Assembly: GCA_947626395.1 (NCBI GenBank)
Contig: CANQRU010000021.1
Span: 1-55,719 of the forward strand
DNA length: 55,719 bases
Source: an uncultured Lachnospiraceae bacterium
GTDB taxonomy: Bacteria; Bacillota; Clostridia; Lachnospirales; Lachnospiraceae
Direction of reading: 5' to 3'
The notes beneath the pieces are model-generated. The model made no database searches and was not told where the DNA came from. It saw only the letters and a program-made list of their open reading frames with translations. Shown here one piece after another: positions 25,238 to 34,457 of this stretch. The position numbers were made by a program, and so were the translations under genes. Each line of letters starts with the position of its first letter. Within the stretch, counting starts at the first letter, position 1.

Positions 25238-27655
25238 ATGCGCAAATATCACCGAATACTATCCGTACTTCTCACCGCCGCGCTCACTGCCGGGCTTTTA
25301 GCCGGCTGCGGAGGCGGAGCGGGAACAGGTCAATACACGAAAGCAGGAGAAGAAAATGCCGACGCGTCCGGCGGCGGTTCCCAGTCCGGCGGCGGGTCAG
25401 CCGGGGAAGGACAAAATGGCAGCGGTTCGGCCGGAAGCGGCCAGACCGGCGACAGCGGCGGCTCATCCGCATCCGGACTCTTCGGAGGTTCCGGTCAGGC
25501 GTCCGCCGTGGACGGCGAGATCCCGCTGGGCCGCTATGTGGAGGAAGAATTCACCCTCCCCGACAGCGTCAGCCAATATACTTACACCACGCTCTTAAAA
25601 GGCGAGGGCGGCCGCCTCGAACTCTATATGTGCGATTACGATTCCCACGAATCCGTCCGTTATCTCTACGACGGCGAATCCTGGAAACTGGATCAGGACT
25701 GGATGAAATGGTACCGGGACAAGGTGGCCTCCGGGGAGATCTGTGCCGAGCCCTATAAGATCACCTATGGCCTCGACGGCAAATACTATTTTACCGCCGT
25801 GTCTGATGAAGAATACGTGTGCCACCTGTACCAGACAGACAGCAGCGGCGTGACGGAGCTGCTTTCTGACGCGTTCCTCCCGCCGGCCGGCAAGGAGTAC
25901 GGTCTGATCCCCGGTCAGATCGACGTGGCCGCAGACGGCAGGATCCTGCTTCACGATATGGATTACGTCTACTGCTACCGCCCCGACGGCGCGATGCTTT
26001 TCAGCATGGCGCGTTTCCCGGCCGTCTCGGATACCAGCGTCGGTTACATAGACGGCAATGAATTCCTGACCGTCACGGAAGACGGAGTCACCCGATACGA
26101 CTTAAGCGACGGCAGGAAGATCGAGGACATCCCCTTCGACGACAGCATCGGGATCACCGAGTACGGCGAGGGCAATTATCTGTTCGGAGACGGCGAGGGC
26201 GGCGTCTATCTGGCAAGCGAGAAGGGGCTGTTCCATGTCAATAAAGGCGGAACATTATGGGAGCAGGTGATGGACGGAAGATTAAACTCTCTGGGCCGTC
26301 AGAGCCGGTACTTAAGCGCCTTCTGCGCCGGAGCCGATAATGATTTCTACGGCTGCTACACGAATGGAGGACTTGCCGGATTCGTGGTCTGCCATTATAC
26401 CTACGACCCGGAGATGCCAAGCGTCCCGCGCTACACGCTCACGGTCTACAGTTTAACCGACAACGCCACGGTCCGCCAGGCCGCCTCCGTCTTCCAGGAG
26501 GAGAACCCGGACGTATTCGTGGACGTGCGCTGCGCGACGGAGACGGACACCAATGTTTCCACGATCTCGGACGACACGATCCGCGCGCTGAACACGGAGA
26601 TCTTAAACGGCAAAGGCGCCGACGTATTTGTCCTGGACGGCCTGCCCGCCGATTCCTATAAGGCGAAGGGCGTGCTGATGGATATGCGGGAGCTGTTCGA
26701 TCAGATCCAGCAGGAGACGCCGCTTCTTGCGCAGGTGACGGAAAGCTATACCGAGGCGGACGGAGCCATTTATCAGATGCCGGCCCGGATCCAGGTACCC
26801 TTCGCCCTGGGAAATGCGGACGCGGTGGAGGCGTGGAAGACCCTGGAGGGCATCCGCGATTATCGGGGAGACAAACCGCTTCAGTGGACGGATACCTATG
26901 AATCGATCCTGCGGGAGCTGGCGGTGCTGCATTATCCGGAACTGTTCGGCGCGGACGGCTTAAGTCTCGACCACGGGACGCTGATCACGTATCTGGAGGC
27001 GGCGAAGGCTCTGGCGGAAGCCAGCGGGTCCAAAGAAACCTTTACCGAGCAGGAACAGGAAGACCACCATGCGAGCAACCGTGTGATGCCTCTGGGTATC
27101 AAGGGCAATGCCATCTTCTTCGACGCGGGTCTGGCAGCCAGCGGCATTGAGAAGATGGAAAATATTTCCGATTTCGGCTATCCGGTGACCTTTATGACGA
27201 ATCATCCGGACGCCGTCGCGGATCTGGTGAACGGGATCTATTTCCCGAGCGGGCTCATCGGAATCAACCAGGCGACCGCCAATCCGGATCTGGCGAAGGC
27301 TTTCGTGAAATGTATCTTCTCTGTGGATGTGCAGAAGGAGAACCTCTACGACGGCTTCCCGGTCAGCGCCGCGGGGCTGGACGCCATGTTCGCGGTGGAA
27401 GGAAATGGGATCTCCTTCGGTATGGGCTTCAGTAACTGGGACTATAATGCCAGCGCTGTGTATCCGAATGCGGAGATGCGTGCAAAGTTGCGGGAACTGG
27501 TCGAAGGCGTCCGCCAGCCGGTGAACGTGAACCAGACGCTTCTGGGAATGGTTGTGAGCGGTTCGATGGACTGCCTTGGCGGCAAGATCTCCGTCGAACA
27601 GGCGGCGTCCGCCGTGGAGCAGCAGGTGATGCTGTATCAGGCGGAGAGAGAATAA
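25238..27655 (+). CDS. carbohydrate-type ABC binding lipoprotein with N-terminal propeller-like domain
   Basis: This 805-residue lipoprotein has a signal peptide and lipobox LLAGC after AAGGAGG; a Gly/Ser-rich linker (residues about 27-90) follows. Residues about 90-395 show repeated beta-strand patterns typical of a propeller (GRILLHDMDYVYCYRPDGAMLFS; GNEFLTVTEDGVTRYDLSDGRKI; GGVYLASEKGLFHVNKGGTLWEQV). From about 400 on it is a family 1 solute-binding protein: YTLTVYSLTDNATVRQAASVFQEENPDVFVDV, GKGADVFVLDGLPADSY, GIYFPSGLIGINQATANPDLAKAFVKCIFS. A plain family member has about 420 residues, so the propeller is an added module. Two permease genes follow; the sugar or peptide ligand is unknown. 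Confidence 0.82.
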   Translation: MRKYHRILSVLLTAALTAGLLAGCGGGAGTGQYTKAGEENADASGGGSQSGGGSAGEGQNGSGSAGSGQTGDSGGSSASGLFGGSGQASAVDGEIPLGRYVEEEFTLPDSVSQYTYTTLLKGEGGRLELYMCDYDSHESVRYLYDGESWKLDQDWMKWYRDKVASGEICAEPYKITYGLDGKYYFTAVSDEEYVCHLYQTDSSGVTELLSDAFLPPAGKEYGLIPGQIDVAADGRILLHDMDYVYCYRPDGAMLFSMARFPAVSDTSVGYIDGNEFLTVTEDGVTRYDLSDGRKIEDIPFDDSIGITEYGEGNYLFGDGEGGVYLASEKGLFHVNKGGTLWEQVMDGRLNSLGRQSRYLSAFCAGADNDFYGCYTNGGLAGFVVCHYTYDPEMPSVPRYTLTVYSLTDNATVRQAASVFQEENPDVFVDVRCATETDTNVSTISDDTIRALNTEILNGKGADVFVLDGLPADSYKAKGVLMDMRELFDQIQQETPLLAQVTESYTEADGAIYQMPARIQVPFALGNADAVEAWKTLEGIRDYRGDKPLQWTDTYESILRELAVLHYPELFGADGLSLDHGTLITYLEAAKALAEASGSKETFTEQEQEDHHASNRVMPLGIKGNAIFFDAGLAASGIEKMENISDFGYPVTFMTNHPDAVADLVNGIYFPSGLIGINQATANPDLAKAFVKCIFSVDVQKENLYDGFPVSAAGLDAMFAVEGNGISFGMGFSNWDYNASAVYPNAEMRAKLRELVEGVRQPVNVNQTLLGMVVSGSMDCLGGKISVEQAASAVEQQVMLYQAERE

Positions 27656-27826
27656 AGAAGCAGAGCTGATTGGAAAACAATAAAAAAAATAGAACTAAAA
27701 AGAAGAGAAATTGGCAGGATAGAAAACGGTAGGATAGAAAACGGTATTCAGCCGGCTTCGTAGTATACAGGATGTACTGTTTAGCGGATACAGGGCTTCG
27801 TGAAGATGAGGAAGGGGGCGGTTCCG

Positions 27827-29017
27827 GTGAGTGAAATAAACGATAGAGAACAGACAGAAGAGGAACCGCTCCGAAGGAGAAAACGGACAGGATACGCCGG
27901 CTGGCGGCGCGGAAATCGGGGGCGACGGACGGGAGTTAGAAGTCGGCGCGGCAGAAACCGGCGAAGGCGGCAAAAGCGTGGTATCCGCCGCCGCCAGGCG
28001 CGGGCGGCCTGGTTCTTCCTGGCGCCCAGCCTGGCGGGAGTGATCGTATTTACGGCGGTTCCATTCGTTGACGTGGTCCGGCGCTCTTTCCTGGACGCCA
28101 TGGGGCGGACGCGAGTGGGACTGGCAAACTATGCGGCGGTCTGCGGGAATACCGCTTTTCGTCTGGCAGCGTCGAATACCGTGCGGTTCTTGGCGGTCTG
28201 CCTGCCGCTTCTGATGCTTACGTCCTTCGCGCTGGCGCTTCTGGTGTTTCGGCGGGACGGCAAGGGGAATCTGTATAAGACTACGCTGGTACTTCCTATG
28301 GTCATCCCGGTGGCCGCCATGGTGCTGGTCTGGAAGATCGTTTTCTGCCAGGACGGATTGTTGAATGAATTGTTGAATTGGTTGGCTGGCGCGGCCGGAA
28401 ATCCGGGCGTTACGGGCGTGGGGGAGGCCGCCATGGCAGGCATTGCGGAAACTGCGGGCGGTACTGTCATGCCGGGTATCACAGAAGCTGCGGGCGGGGC
28501 CGCTGCGACGGTTGTGGGAGTTGGAGAGGAGATCGCGGTCGGCGCCGCGCAGGTTACAAGGCTCTGGGACAATGACTGGGTAAACAGCAGCGCGGCCTTT
28601 CCGATCCTGATCATAACCTATATCTGGAAGAACGCAGGTTACGACCTGCTGTTGTGGCTGGCCGGGCTGGCGTCCATTTCCGAAAGCCTCTATGATGCGG
28701 CCCGAGTGGACGGCGCGGGGGCATGGGCGCGGCTCCGATACATCACGCTGCCGGGGCTTTCCGGAACCTTCGGTCTGGTGCTGATCCTGTCGGTGGTCAA
28801 CTCCTTCCGCGTCTACCGGGAGGCGTATCTGCTGGCCGGTTCCTACCCGGACATGAGCATTTACATGATCCCCCACCTGTTCAGTCACTGGTTCCTGACG
28901 TTGGATGTGCAGAATATGTGTACCGGTTCCATGCTGCTGGTGGCGGCGGCTCTGGCGATCGCGGCGGCCGCGGGACTGGCGCGGGTTGTATTTCGCAGGC
29001 TGGGAAAGAGTGGATAA
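27827..29017 (+). CDS. ABC importer permease 1 (MalF-like) with unusual inserts
   Basis: This 396-residue permease starts best at GTG 27827, preceded by GGAAGGGGG; an earlier GTG and ATG (27800, 27806) lack such a site. The N-terminus is a strongly Arg-rich cytoplasmic tail (residues about 16-58). About six membrane helices follow, with the EAA-type coupling loop SLYDAARVDGAGAWARLRYITLP. A roughly 55-residue Gly/Ala-rich insert (about 28390-28555; GVGEAAMAGIAETAGG, GVGEEIAVGAAQ) lies in an outside loop between helices and is not typical for the family. It pairs with permease 2 at 29275. No ATPase is encoded nearby, so a shared MsmK-like ATPase is assumed. Confidence 0.78.
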   Translation: MSEINDREQTEEEPLRRRKRTGYAGWRRGNRGRRTGVRSRRGRNRRRRQKRGIRRRQARAAWFFLAPSLAGVIVFTAVPFVDVVRRSFLDAMGRTRVGLANYAAVCGNTAFRLAASNTVRFLAVCLPLLMLTSFALALLVFRRDGKGNLYKTTLVLPMVIPVAAMVLVWKIVFCQDGLLNELLNWLAGAAGNPGVTGVGEAAMAGIAETAGGTVMPGITEAAGGAAATVVGVGEEIAVGAAQVTRLWDNDWVNSSAAFPILIITYIWKNAGYDLLLWLAGLASISESLYDAARVDGAGAWARLRYITLPGLSGTFGLVLILSVVNSFRVYREAYLLAGSYPDMSIYMIPHLFSHWFLTLDVQNMCTGSMLLVAAALAIAAAAGLARVVFRRLGKSG

Positions 29018-29274
29018 GGACGGACCGGCTTTGCGGCGATGTGTCCGGCGGCTGTTAGGTAGAGAGTAAGGGGATAAGAGAGGCAGTTTCCTGGGGGAGC
29101 GTAGAAGTCAGCAGCCCTCCGTTCTTAGAGAAAAAACAGCAGATAGCCAGGCAAAGAGAGAAAATGGCAGATATTCAGGCAAAGAGCGGAAGTCAGCATG
29201 CCCTTATAAAAGGCAGACAACGGCAGTGAAACTGAGAAGAGAAGAAAGATAAACAACGGAGAGGGGGCGATACC

Positions 29275-30174
29275 ATGCGTGACTTAGGCAGAAAGATCTC
29301 AATTACAGCGAAAAGAAAACCGTTGCCCCGCACCGTCCGTGCCCGCCTTCGTCATATTGTCTGTGTTGCCGTTTGTCTTCTGGTCTGGCTGCCGATCATT
29401 CTTATGCTTGCCGCGGCCTTCATGCCGGAAGATGAACTTCTCTACCGCTACACGGAACCGCTTGGAGCGGGCCGGGAGACGGTCCGTGCGGCTCTGCTTC
29501 CTTCTTATCCGTCCGTAAAACCGTTCCTGGAGCTTCTGTTCCGCTCGCCGGGCTTCTACGTCATGTTCTGGAACTCCTGCATTCAGGTCATCCCGGCTCT
29601 GGCGGGGCAGTTCCTTGTGGGGGCTCCGGCGGCCTGGGCGTTCGCACGGTTTTCATTTGCAGGAAAGAAGCCGCTGTTCTTTCTGTATGTGCTTTTGATG
29701 GTGCTTCCGTTCCAGGTGACCCAGGTGTCCAATTATCTGGTGCTGGACCGGCTGCATTTTCTGAATACCCATCTGGCGCTGATCCTGCCGGCTGTCTGGG
29801 CCGCGTTTCCGGTCTTCATCATGACGAAGTCCTTCGAGACCATCCCGGAGGCGCTTCTGGAGGCGGCCTATCTGGACGGGGCCGGGGAACTGCGGGCGTT
29901 TCTCCACGTGGGACTGCCAAGCGGCTATCCGGGCATCGTGACGGCGCTTTTGCTGGGTTTTATCGACAACTGGAACGCCCTGGAGCAGCCGGTTGCATTT
30001 CTTAAGGAAATGTCCCTGTGGCCGCTGTCGCTGTACCTGCCGAATATCGCCCAGGAGAAGGCGGCGGTGGCGTTCGCGGCCGGTATCGTGATGATGATGC
30101 CGCCGGTGCTTCTCTACCTGAACGGTCAGAGCGAGCTGGAGCAGGGGGTCGCCGCTTCTGGGGTGAAGGAATAA
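29275..30174 (+). CDS. ABC importer permease 2 (MalG-like)
   Basis: This 299-residue permease has six helices. ATG 29275 follows GGAGAGGGGG. The coupling loop is IPEALLEAAYLDGAGELRAFLHVGLP and the PFQVTQVSNYLVLDRL segment is typical of the second subunit of carbohydrate importers. It is normal in length, unlike permease 1. The 257-bp gap before it holds only a weak direct repeat (CAGATA..CAGGCAAAGAG, two copies about 34 bp apart near 29140-29190) and no clear promoter, so the operon probably continues through. Confidence 0.85.
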   Translation: MRDLGRKISITAKRKPLPRTVRARLRHIVCVAVCLLVWLPIILMLAAAFMPEDELLYRYTEPLGAGRETVRAALLPSYPSVKPFLELLFRSPGFYVMFWNSCIQVIPALAGQFLVGAPAAWAFARFSFAGKKPLFFLYVLLMVLPFQVTQVSNYLVLDRLHFLNTHLALILPAVWAAFPVFIMTKSFETIPEALLEAAYLDGAGELRAFLHVGLPSGYPGIVTALLLGFIDNWNALEQPVAFLKEMSLWPLSLYLPNIAQEKAAVAFAAGIVMMMPPVLLYLNGQSELEQGVAASGVKE

Positions 30175-30206
30175 TAAAAATGAGGTCTCCCTGGCGGCAG
30201 GATTCC

Positions 30207-30274
30207 GCATGAGAATCGGTGGCGTAAGCGGCGGGCTGCCGCATGAGAATCGGCGACGTAAGCGGCGGGCTGCC
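30207..30274 (+). repeat. 34-bp tandem duplication
   Basis: Units 30207-30240 and 30241-30274 both run from GCATGAGAATCGG to GGCGGGCTGCC and differ at two bases. They lie in the gap between permease 2 and the adaptor gene and code for nothing convincing. Confidence 0.75.
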
Positions 30275-30360
30275 GCGGCATCAGGACACAGAGGAGAAAC
30301 AGATTTGCCGGAAGCCGCGCAGACAGCGGCCGGGCAGCAATATAACGGAGGTATGGATCA

Positions 30361-32157
30361 ATGGAACACAGGCGCAAATGGTATCGGAGGATCCTGGTCG
30401 GGTTCTTCCTCTTTATGCTTGCCGGCACGCTGATTTCGCGGATCTATGACAGTATGACGGTACCGAAGGTGCTGACCACGTATGCGAAGCGGAAAAGCGT
30501 CGAGACCATTATAAGCGGAACCGGCACCGTGAAGGAGCGGGAGACCGTGCTGTGCGATATTTTTCCGGGACTTAAGGTGGAATCGGTGTCCGTGTCTGCG
30601 GGCAGCGAGGTGAAGACCGGCGACGAACTGTTCCATTTTCAGATGGCATCGGTTCTTGAAGAAAAGGAGAGTCTGGAAGAAGAACTTCAGAGGGCGAAGC
30701 TGAACCTGCAGCGCCTCGACGTGGCTTCGGAGACATACGCTTCGGTGACGCAGACAGAACTGGCGCAGCGGGAGCTTATGCTAGCGCAGCAGGCTCTGGC
30801 GGAAGGACAGAAGGAGTACGATGAGCAGTGGGCGGAGCATTTCGTCAACAGGAAGAACCTGGACGCGGAATATGAAAGAAAAAGGACGATGAGCGACGAT
30901 GAACTTATTCTGTCCCAGGAACAGCAGATGGCCAGCGCGGAGAAAGAACTGCGCAATGCCAAATCGTCGCGGGACGGACAGATCCAGGCAAAACAGCAGG
31001 AGATCGATGAACTGAAGGCGAAGATTGAGGCGGCGAAAGGGGGAAGCACATCTGTGTCCGTAGCCAGTGGCGCAAATGCGGCTGCCGGGATGGTGGTGAC
31101 AGAGACGTCCGCCGGAAAGACAGCCGTATCAGCCGAAACTTCAGGGGCATCCGCCGGTACTGATACCGCCGCCCTGGAGAAGCAGCTGGCCACTGCCCAG
31201 AGGGAACTGGAGGACCTGAAGGGTCAATGGGAGCTTACGATCAGCGACATTCGCTATCGCTATGACATTCTCTCCATCCAGTACGACCGGCTTATGAGCG
31301 GAGAAACCACTGCTCAGGAGACGCTAAGGGATTCTTATGAAGCGGATCTTAAACAGGAGGATGCAGAGGAGAAAGCGGATCAGGACGCGCTGGAGGCGTT
31401 GGCGAAGAGCGTAGAGAATGCGCAGTGGAATCTGAACATCGCGTCCCGGCAGGATGAGCAGGCGGCGCTGAGCGCCAGTCAGCAGGCACGTCTGGCGGAG
31501 ATTGACCGGCAGCTTCAGGAGATGGAGATCCGGGACATTGAGCGTCGTCTGGCCAGGATCGGAGAGATCGTGGCCGGAGAGGGCCGGGTGTGCGCGCAGG
31601 TGGATGGAAACGTCATTCTTCAGGAAATGACCGCCGGACGGACCAGCACCGGCGAGGAGCGGCTGTCCATTGCCACAGGAAGCCGTATTTTCGAAGCGGA
31701 ATTTGACAAAGAGGGACAGGAACTGGCGACAGGAGATCTGCTGTCTGTCTCTATCCCCGGAAGCACCAGGAGTGTGGAAGCGCGGATCAGCAGCATGAAT
31801 CTGCTTGGCGAGGAGACCGGTATATTCCGGGCGGGTCTGGAGGATCTGAATCTGGCTATCGGAACGGTTACCTCCTACCAGTGCCGCCGCACCTCGGATA
31901 CCTATCAGCAGGTGATCCCCTTGTCGGCTCTGCGCCGTGACTCCGAAGGCTATTACTGTCTGGCTGTTCGCGCCCGCAGCGCGGTCATGGGGCAGGAATT
32001 CAAGGCAGAGCGGGTGGCATTGACGGTTCTGGAAATGGGCAGCACAGAGGCGGCGGTGGAAGGAGCTATTTTTGATACGGATCCGCTGATCACAGCTTCG
32101 AATCAGGTTATCATTTCCGGGGACCGGGTCAGGCCAGTGGAGGATCTGCAGGGATGA
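30361..32157 (+). CDS. HlyD-like adaptor protein with long coiled coil
   Basis: This 598-residue membrane-fusion-type protein has one N-terminal TM helix (ILVGFFLFMLAGTLIS). A lipoyl-like half follows (VSVSAGSEVKTGDELFHFQ), then a very long coiled coil (about residues 98-390) interrupted by an Ala/Ser/Thr-rich stretch around residues 225-265. The second lipoyl half comes next (GRVCAQVDGNVILQEMTAG), and beta-barrel segments (LSVSIPGSTRSVEARISSM) end the protein. Such adaptors normally serve a MacB-like exporter. ATG 30361 follows AACGGAGGT. The gene overlaps the next one by 4 bp (ATGA), so the two proteins are likely a pair. Confidence 0.8.
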   Translation: MEHRRKWYRRILVGFFLFMLAGTLISRIYDSMTVPKVLTTYAKRKSVETIISGTGTVKERETVLCDIFPGLKVESVSVSAGSEVKTGDELFHFQMASVLEEKESLEEELQRAKLNLQRLDVASETYASVTQTELAQRELMLAQQALAEGQKEYDEQWAEHFVNRKNLDAEYERKRTMSDDELILSQEQQMASAEKELRNAKSSRDGQIQAKQQEIDELKAKIEAAKGGSTSVSVASGANAAAGMVVTETSAGKTAVSAETSGASAGTDTAALEKQLATAQRELEDLKGQWELTISDIRYRYDILSIQYDRLMSGETTAQETLRDSYEADLKQEDAEEKADQDALEALAKSVENAQWNLNIASRQDEQAALSASQQARLAEIDRQLQEMEIRDIERRLARIGEIVAGEGRVCAQVDGNVILQEMTAGRTSTGEERLSIATGSRIFEAEFDKEGQELATGDLLSVSIPGSTRSVEARISSMNLLGEETGIFRAGLEDLNLAIGTVTSYQCRRTSDTYQQVIPLSALRRDSEGYYCLAVRARSAVMGQEFKAERVALTVLEMGSTEAAVEGAIFDTDPLITASNQVIISGDRVRPVEDLQG

Positions 32158-32972
32158 AGCTGGAAAATGAAATTCTGCGCCGCGTTCTGTCCCGTCTGCC
32201 GGAGACCCTTTCGGCGGTGGGTATTGTGATCCTTTTGGCGGTTGGCGTCCGCGGTTATCTGTTCGCGTCGCCATGCCGGGTCGAAACAGACTGCCGGGGT
32301 CTGGATATCAGCGTGGAACAGATGAAAGCGTGGGAAGAACAGGAGAAAGGCGGTTATAACGGGATCCTGGATATGGCCGGGTGGCGGACGGAGAAACAGC
32401 AGAATGTCACGGCGGTCAGTACCGGACGCAGTAAAGTCTCAGGGATCGTTGCCGTCTACGGCAGCGCATCGCTGGTATATCCGGCGAAGATCCTGTCCGG
32501 AGATTATTCGCTGCCGTATGCGGAAGGCTTTGGCGGCAGTGGTGCAGTGGATGACGGTATGGCAGGAAACGGTGTGGTTGGCAGCGGTACGGCAGGAAAC
32601 GGTACAGCCGGCGGCGGCGCAGCGGATGGCAGTGTGGTCGGGGACTCAAAAGAAGCGGGAGCAGCTGCGGTACTGAGAAAGGACGCCTGGGGAACCGGCG
32701 CATCTGGAGGAACACCGGCTCTCAGCTGGCGGATGCCCGCCTGCATCCTGACCGCGGAACTGTCCGACGCCCTGTTCGGCAGCACCGATACGGCGGGGGA
32801 ACTGGTCAGGATTGATGGCGAACTGCTGGCAGTGGCCGGGGTGGTCGATGAAGAAGGGGTTTTTCTGCTCCGGCGGGCAGACAGCGGCCAGATCGAGTAC
32901 GCCGCGTTCCGCATGTCCCACCGCTACCAGGCGGAGGCGAAGGCGCGGCAGCGCGTCGGCGCGAGTTATTGA
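32154..32972 (+). CDS. stand-alone MacB-like extracytoplasmic domain protein
   Basis: This 272-residue protein has one N-terminal TM helix (LSAVGIVILLAVGVRGYLF) and then an outside domain. Its C-terminal motif ILTAELSDALFGSTDTAGELVRIDGELLAVAGVVDE resembles the MacB periplasmic core pattern (an alpha/beta motif ending in a VvGVv-like strand) that normally sits inside FtsX/MacB permeases. The three later FtsX helices and any ATPase are absent. A Gly-rich low-complexity loop (about residues 123-165; GMAGNGVVGSGTAGNG) is inserted in the middle. It is translationally coupled to the HlyD-like adaptor. It could be a reduced exporter remnant or an independent partner of the adaptor. Confidence 0.6.
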   Translation: MKLENEILRRVLSRLPETLSAVGIVILLAVGVRGYLFASPCRVETDCRGLDISVEQMKAWEEQEKGGYNGILDMAGWRTEKQQNVTAVSTGRSKVSGIVAVYGSASLVYPAKILSGDYSLPYAEGFGGSGAVDDGMAGNGVVGSGTAGNGTAGGGAADGSVVGDSKEAGAAAVLRKDAWGTGASGGTPALSWRMPACILTAELSDALFGSTDTAGELVRIDGELLAVAGVVDEEGVFLLRRADSGQIEYAAFRMSHRYQAEAKARQRVGASY

Positions 32973-33004
32973 GTTAGGTTTATCCTGAAGTTATTATTGC
33001 CTGT

Positions 33005-33058
33005 TTGGGCGGCATGTTCTGTACGGTTATCGTCTGCATGAAAGGATATGCCGCCCAA
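33005..33058 (+). terminator. inverted repeat after the adaptor operon (possible terminator)
   Basis: TTGGGCGGCAT (33005-33015) and ATGCCGCCCAA (33048-33058) form a perfect 11-bp stem with a 32-nt loop. No T-run follows, so the terminator function is uncertain. Confidence 0.4.
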
Positions 33059-33176
33059 GATGTTGCCGAGAAAACGTTTCACATTTCATCAGAAAACAGT
33101 GGGAATAATTTTCAAATTGTGTTAAAATATGAGTGTTACAAGTGACTACGCTGTTTTTCTGATGGAGGGGATGAGT

Positions 33177-34211
33177 ATGACGAAACAATCACTGGAAAAA
33201 GAAATTTTCGAGCAGGGTCCGGTGCTGGACGCAAAAGGCCGCCCGATCCCCGGATTTTCCCGCAGGAGTACCCTGGTCTATAAGCGCAGCGCCATCAAGG
33301 CGCCGCCGTGGCGGATCAAGGAGTGGGATTTCTATCAGGTGACCAACGATCATCTGTGCCTGCAGATGACCATCGGCCATGCGGCCTACGCCGGCCAGGT
33401 GAGCCTGATGCTGTTTGATTTCGTGAAGGAAGAGAAATACATCGACGCCAGCCTGATCCTTCCGTTGGTGTTCGGCCGGCTCCATATGCCGGAGAACGCG
33501 GAGAAGGATAACCTGCTGGTTTATGAGAAGAACGGCGTGACGATGCGTTTTGAGACCCGGGACCAGAAGCGTGTCCTGACCTGCCGCTGGAAGAACGCCC
33601 AGGAGGGGAAGGATCTGGAGACGCGCATCCTTCTGGCGCGGAAGAATCCGGATTCCATCGTGATCAACCTGCCGTTTGACGAGTACGAACACGCATTTTA
33701 CTATAACCATAAGATCAACTGTATGATCGCGGAAGGTTATATCAAATCAGGCCGCGACGAATGGCATTTCGACAGGAGCGACTCCTTCGGAATCCTGGAC
33801 TGGGGCCGCGGCGTCTGGCCGTTCCACAACGAGTGGTACTGGAGCAACGGCGCCGGTTACCTGAACGGGGAAATGTTCGGCTTTAACCTGGGATGCGGTT
33901 TCGGCAACACGGACACCGCCAGCGAGAATATCATTTTCTATAAAGGCACGTCCCACAAGCTGGGGAAGGTGGAGTTTCATCTGGGAGAGAACTATATGGA
34001 TCCGTGGCGCCTGACGGATCTGGACGGGCGGCTGGATCTGACGCTTACGCCGGTGTACGACCGGACGACGCAGATCAAACTTCTGTGGGTGGATAACTGT
34101 ACCCATCAGATGTTCGGGACATTCGCCGGGACGGCGGTGCTGGACGACGGTACGAAGCTGGATGTGAAAAATGTGGTGTCGTTCGCGGAGCATGCGGTGA
34201 ACAACTGGTAG
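33177..34211 (+). CDS. DUF2804 family protein
   Basis: This 344-residue soluble protein matches the DUF2804 pattern as I remember it: LLDAKGRPIPGFSRR-like start, VYKRSAIKAPPWRIKEWDFYQV, GILDWGRGVWPFHNEWYWSNGAG and FGFNLGCGFGNT. It is likely all-beta, lipocalin-like; biochemical function is unknown. ATG 33177 is preferred because GGAGGGG lies 6 bp upstream; ATG 33171 would be too close to that site. It appears to be a single-gene unit. Confidence 0.8.
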   Translation: MTKQSLEKEIFEQGPVLDAKGRPIPGFSRRSTLVYKRSAIKAPPWRIKEWDFYQVTNDHLCLQMTIGHAAYAGQVSLMLFDFVKEEKYIDASLILPLVFGRLHMPENAEKDNLLVYEKNGVTMRFETRDQKRVLTCRWKNAQEGKDLETRILLARKNPDSIVINLPFDEYEHAFYYNHKINCMIAEGYIKSGRDEWHFDRSDSFGILDWGRGVWPFHNEWYWSNGAGYLNGEMFGFNLGCGFGNTDTASENIIFYKGTSHKLGKVEFHLGENYMDPWRLTDLDGRLDLTLTPVYDRTTQIKLLWVDNCTHQMFGTFAGTAVLDDGTKLDVKNVVSFAEHAVNNW

Positions 34212-34303
34212 ATGGCCGCGACGCAGGGTGACGCAGGGAGAATCTCTCGCGAAAATTTAATACGACTGAAAAAATCAAGTCGCGTAAAAATCGCATTTTC
34301 TAC

Positions 34304-34332
34304 TTGTCAATTCCTGATAAAAGCTATATGAT
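34304..34332 (+). promoter_or_regulatory. promoter of the MATE gene
   Basis: TTGTCA (34304-34309), a 17-bp spacer and TATGAT (34327-34332), about 125 bp before the start codon. Confidence 0.65.
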
Positions 34333-34377
34333 ATGTAATATGGTTCGCGTCGGCGGATATCTGCGGAAAGCGAATGA

Positions 34378-34408
34378 ACAACAGGGGGGCATAAGGCCCT
34401 TTTGTTGT
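34378..34408 (+). terminator. terminator-like hairpin in the MATE leader
   Basis: ACAACAGGG...CCC.TTTGTTGT folds around the loop GGGCATAAGG, with Ts in the descending arm, between the promoter and the MATE start. It may be an attenuator; no tRNA- or ligand-sensing element is recognisable. Confidence 0.35.
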
Positions 34409-34457
34409 GATTATGCCGCAGGATTTTTATTTCTATTTAGAAGGTGGAAGAGGATTC

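Noticed and set aside
30209-30433. Small frame over the 34-bp tandem duplication
   Set aside because: The frame exists only because of the duplication and runs into the adaptor gene without a ribosome site of its own.
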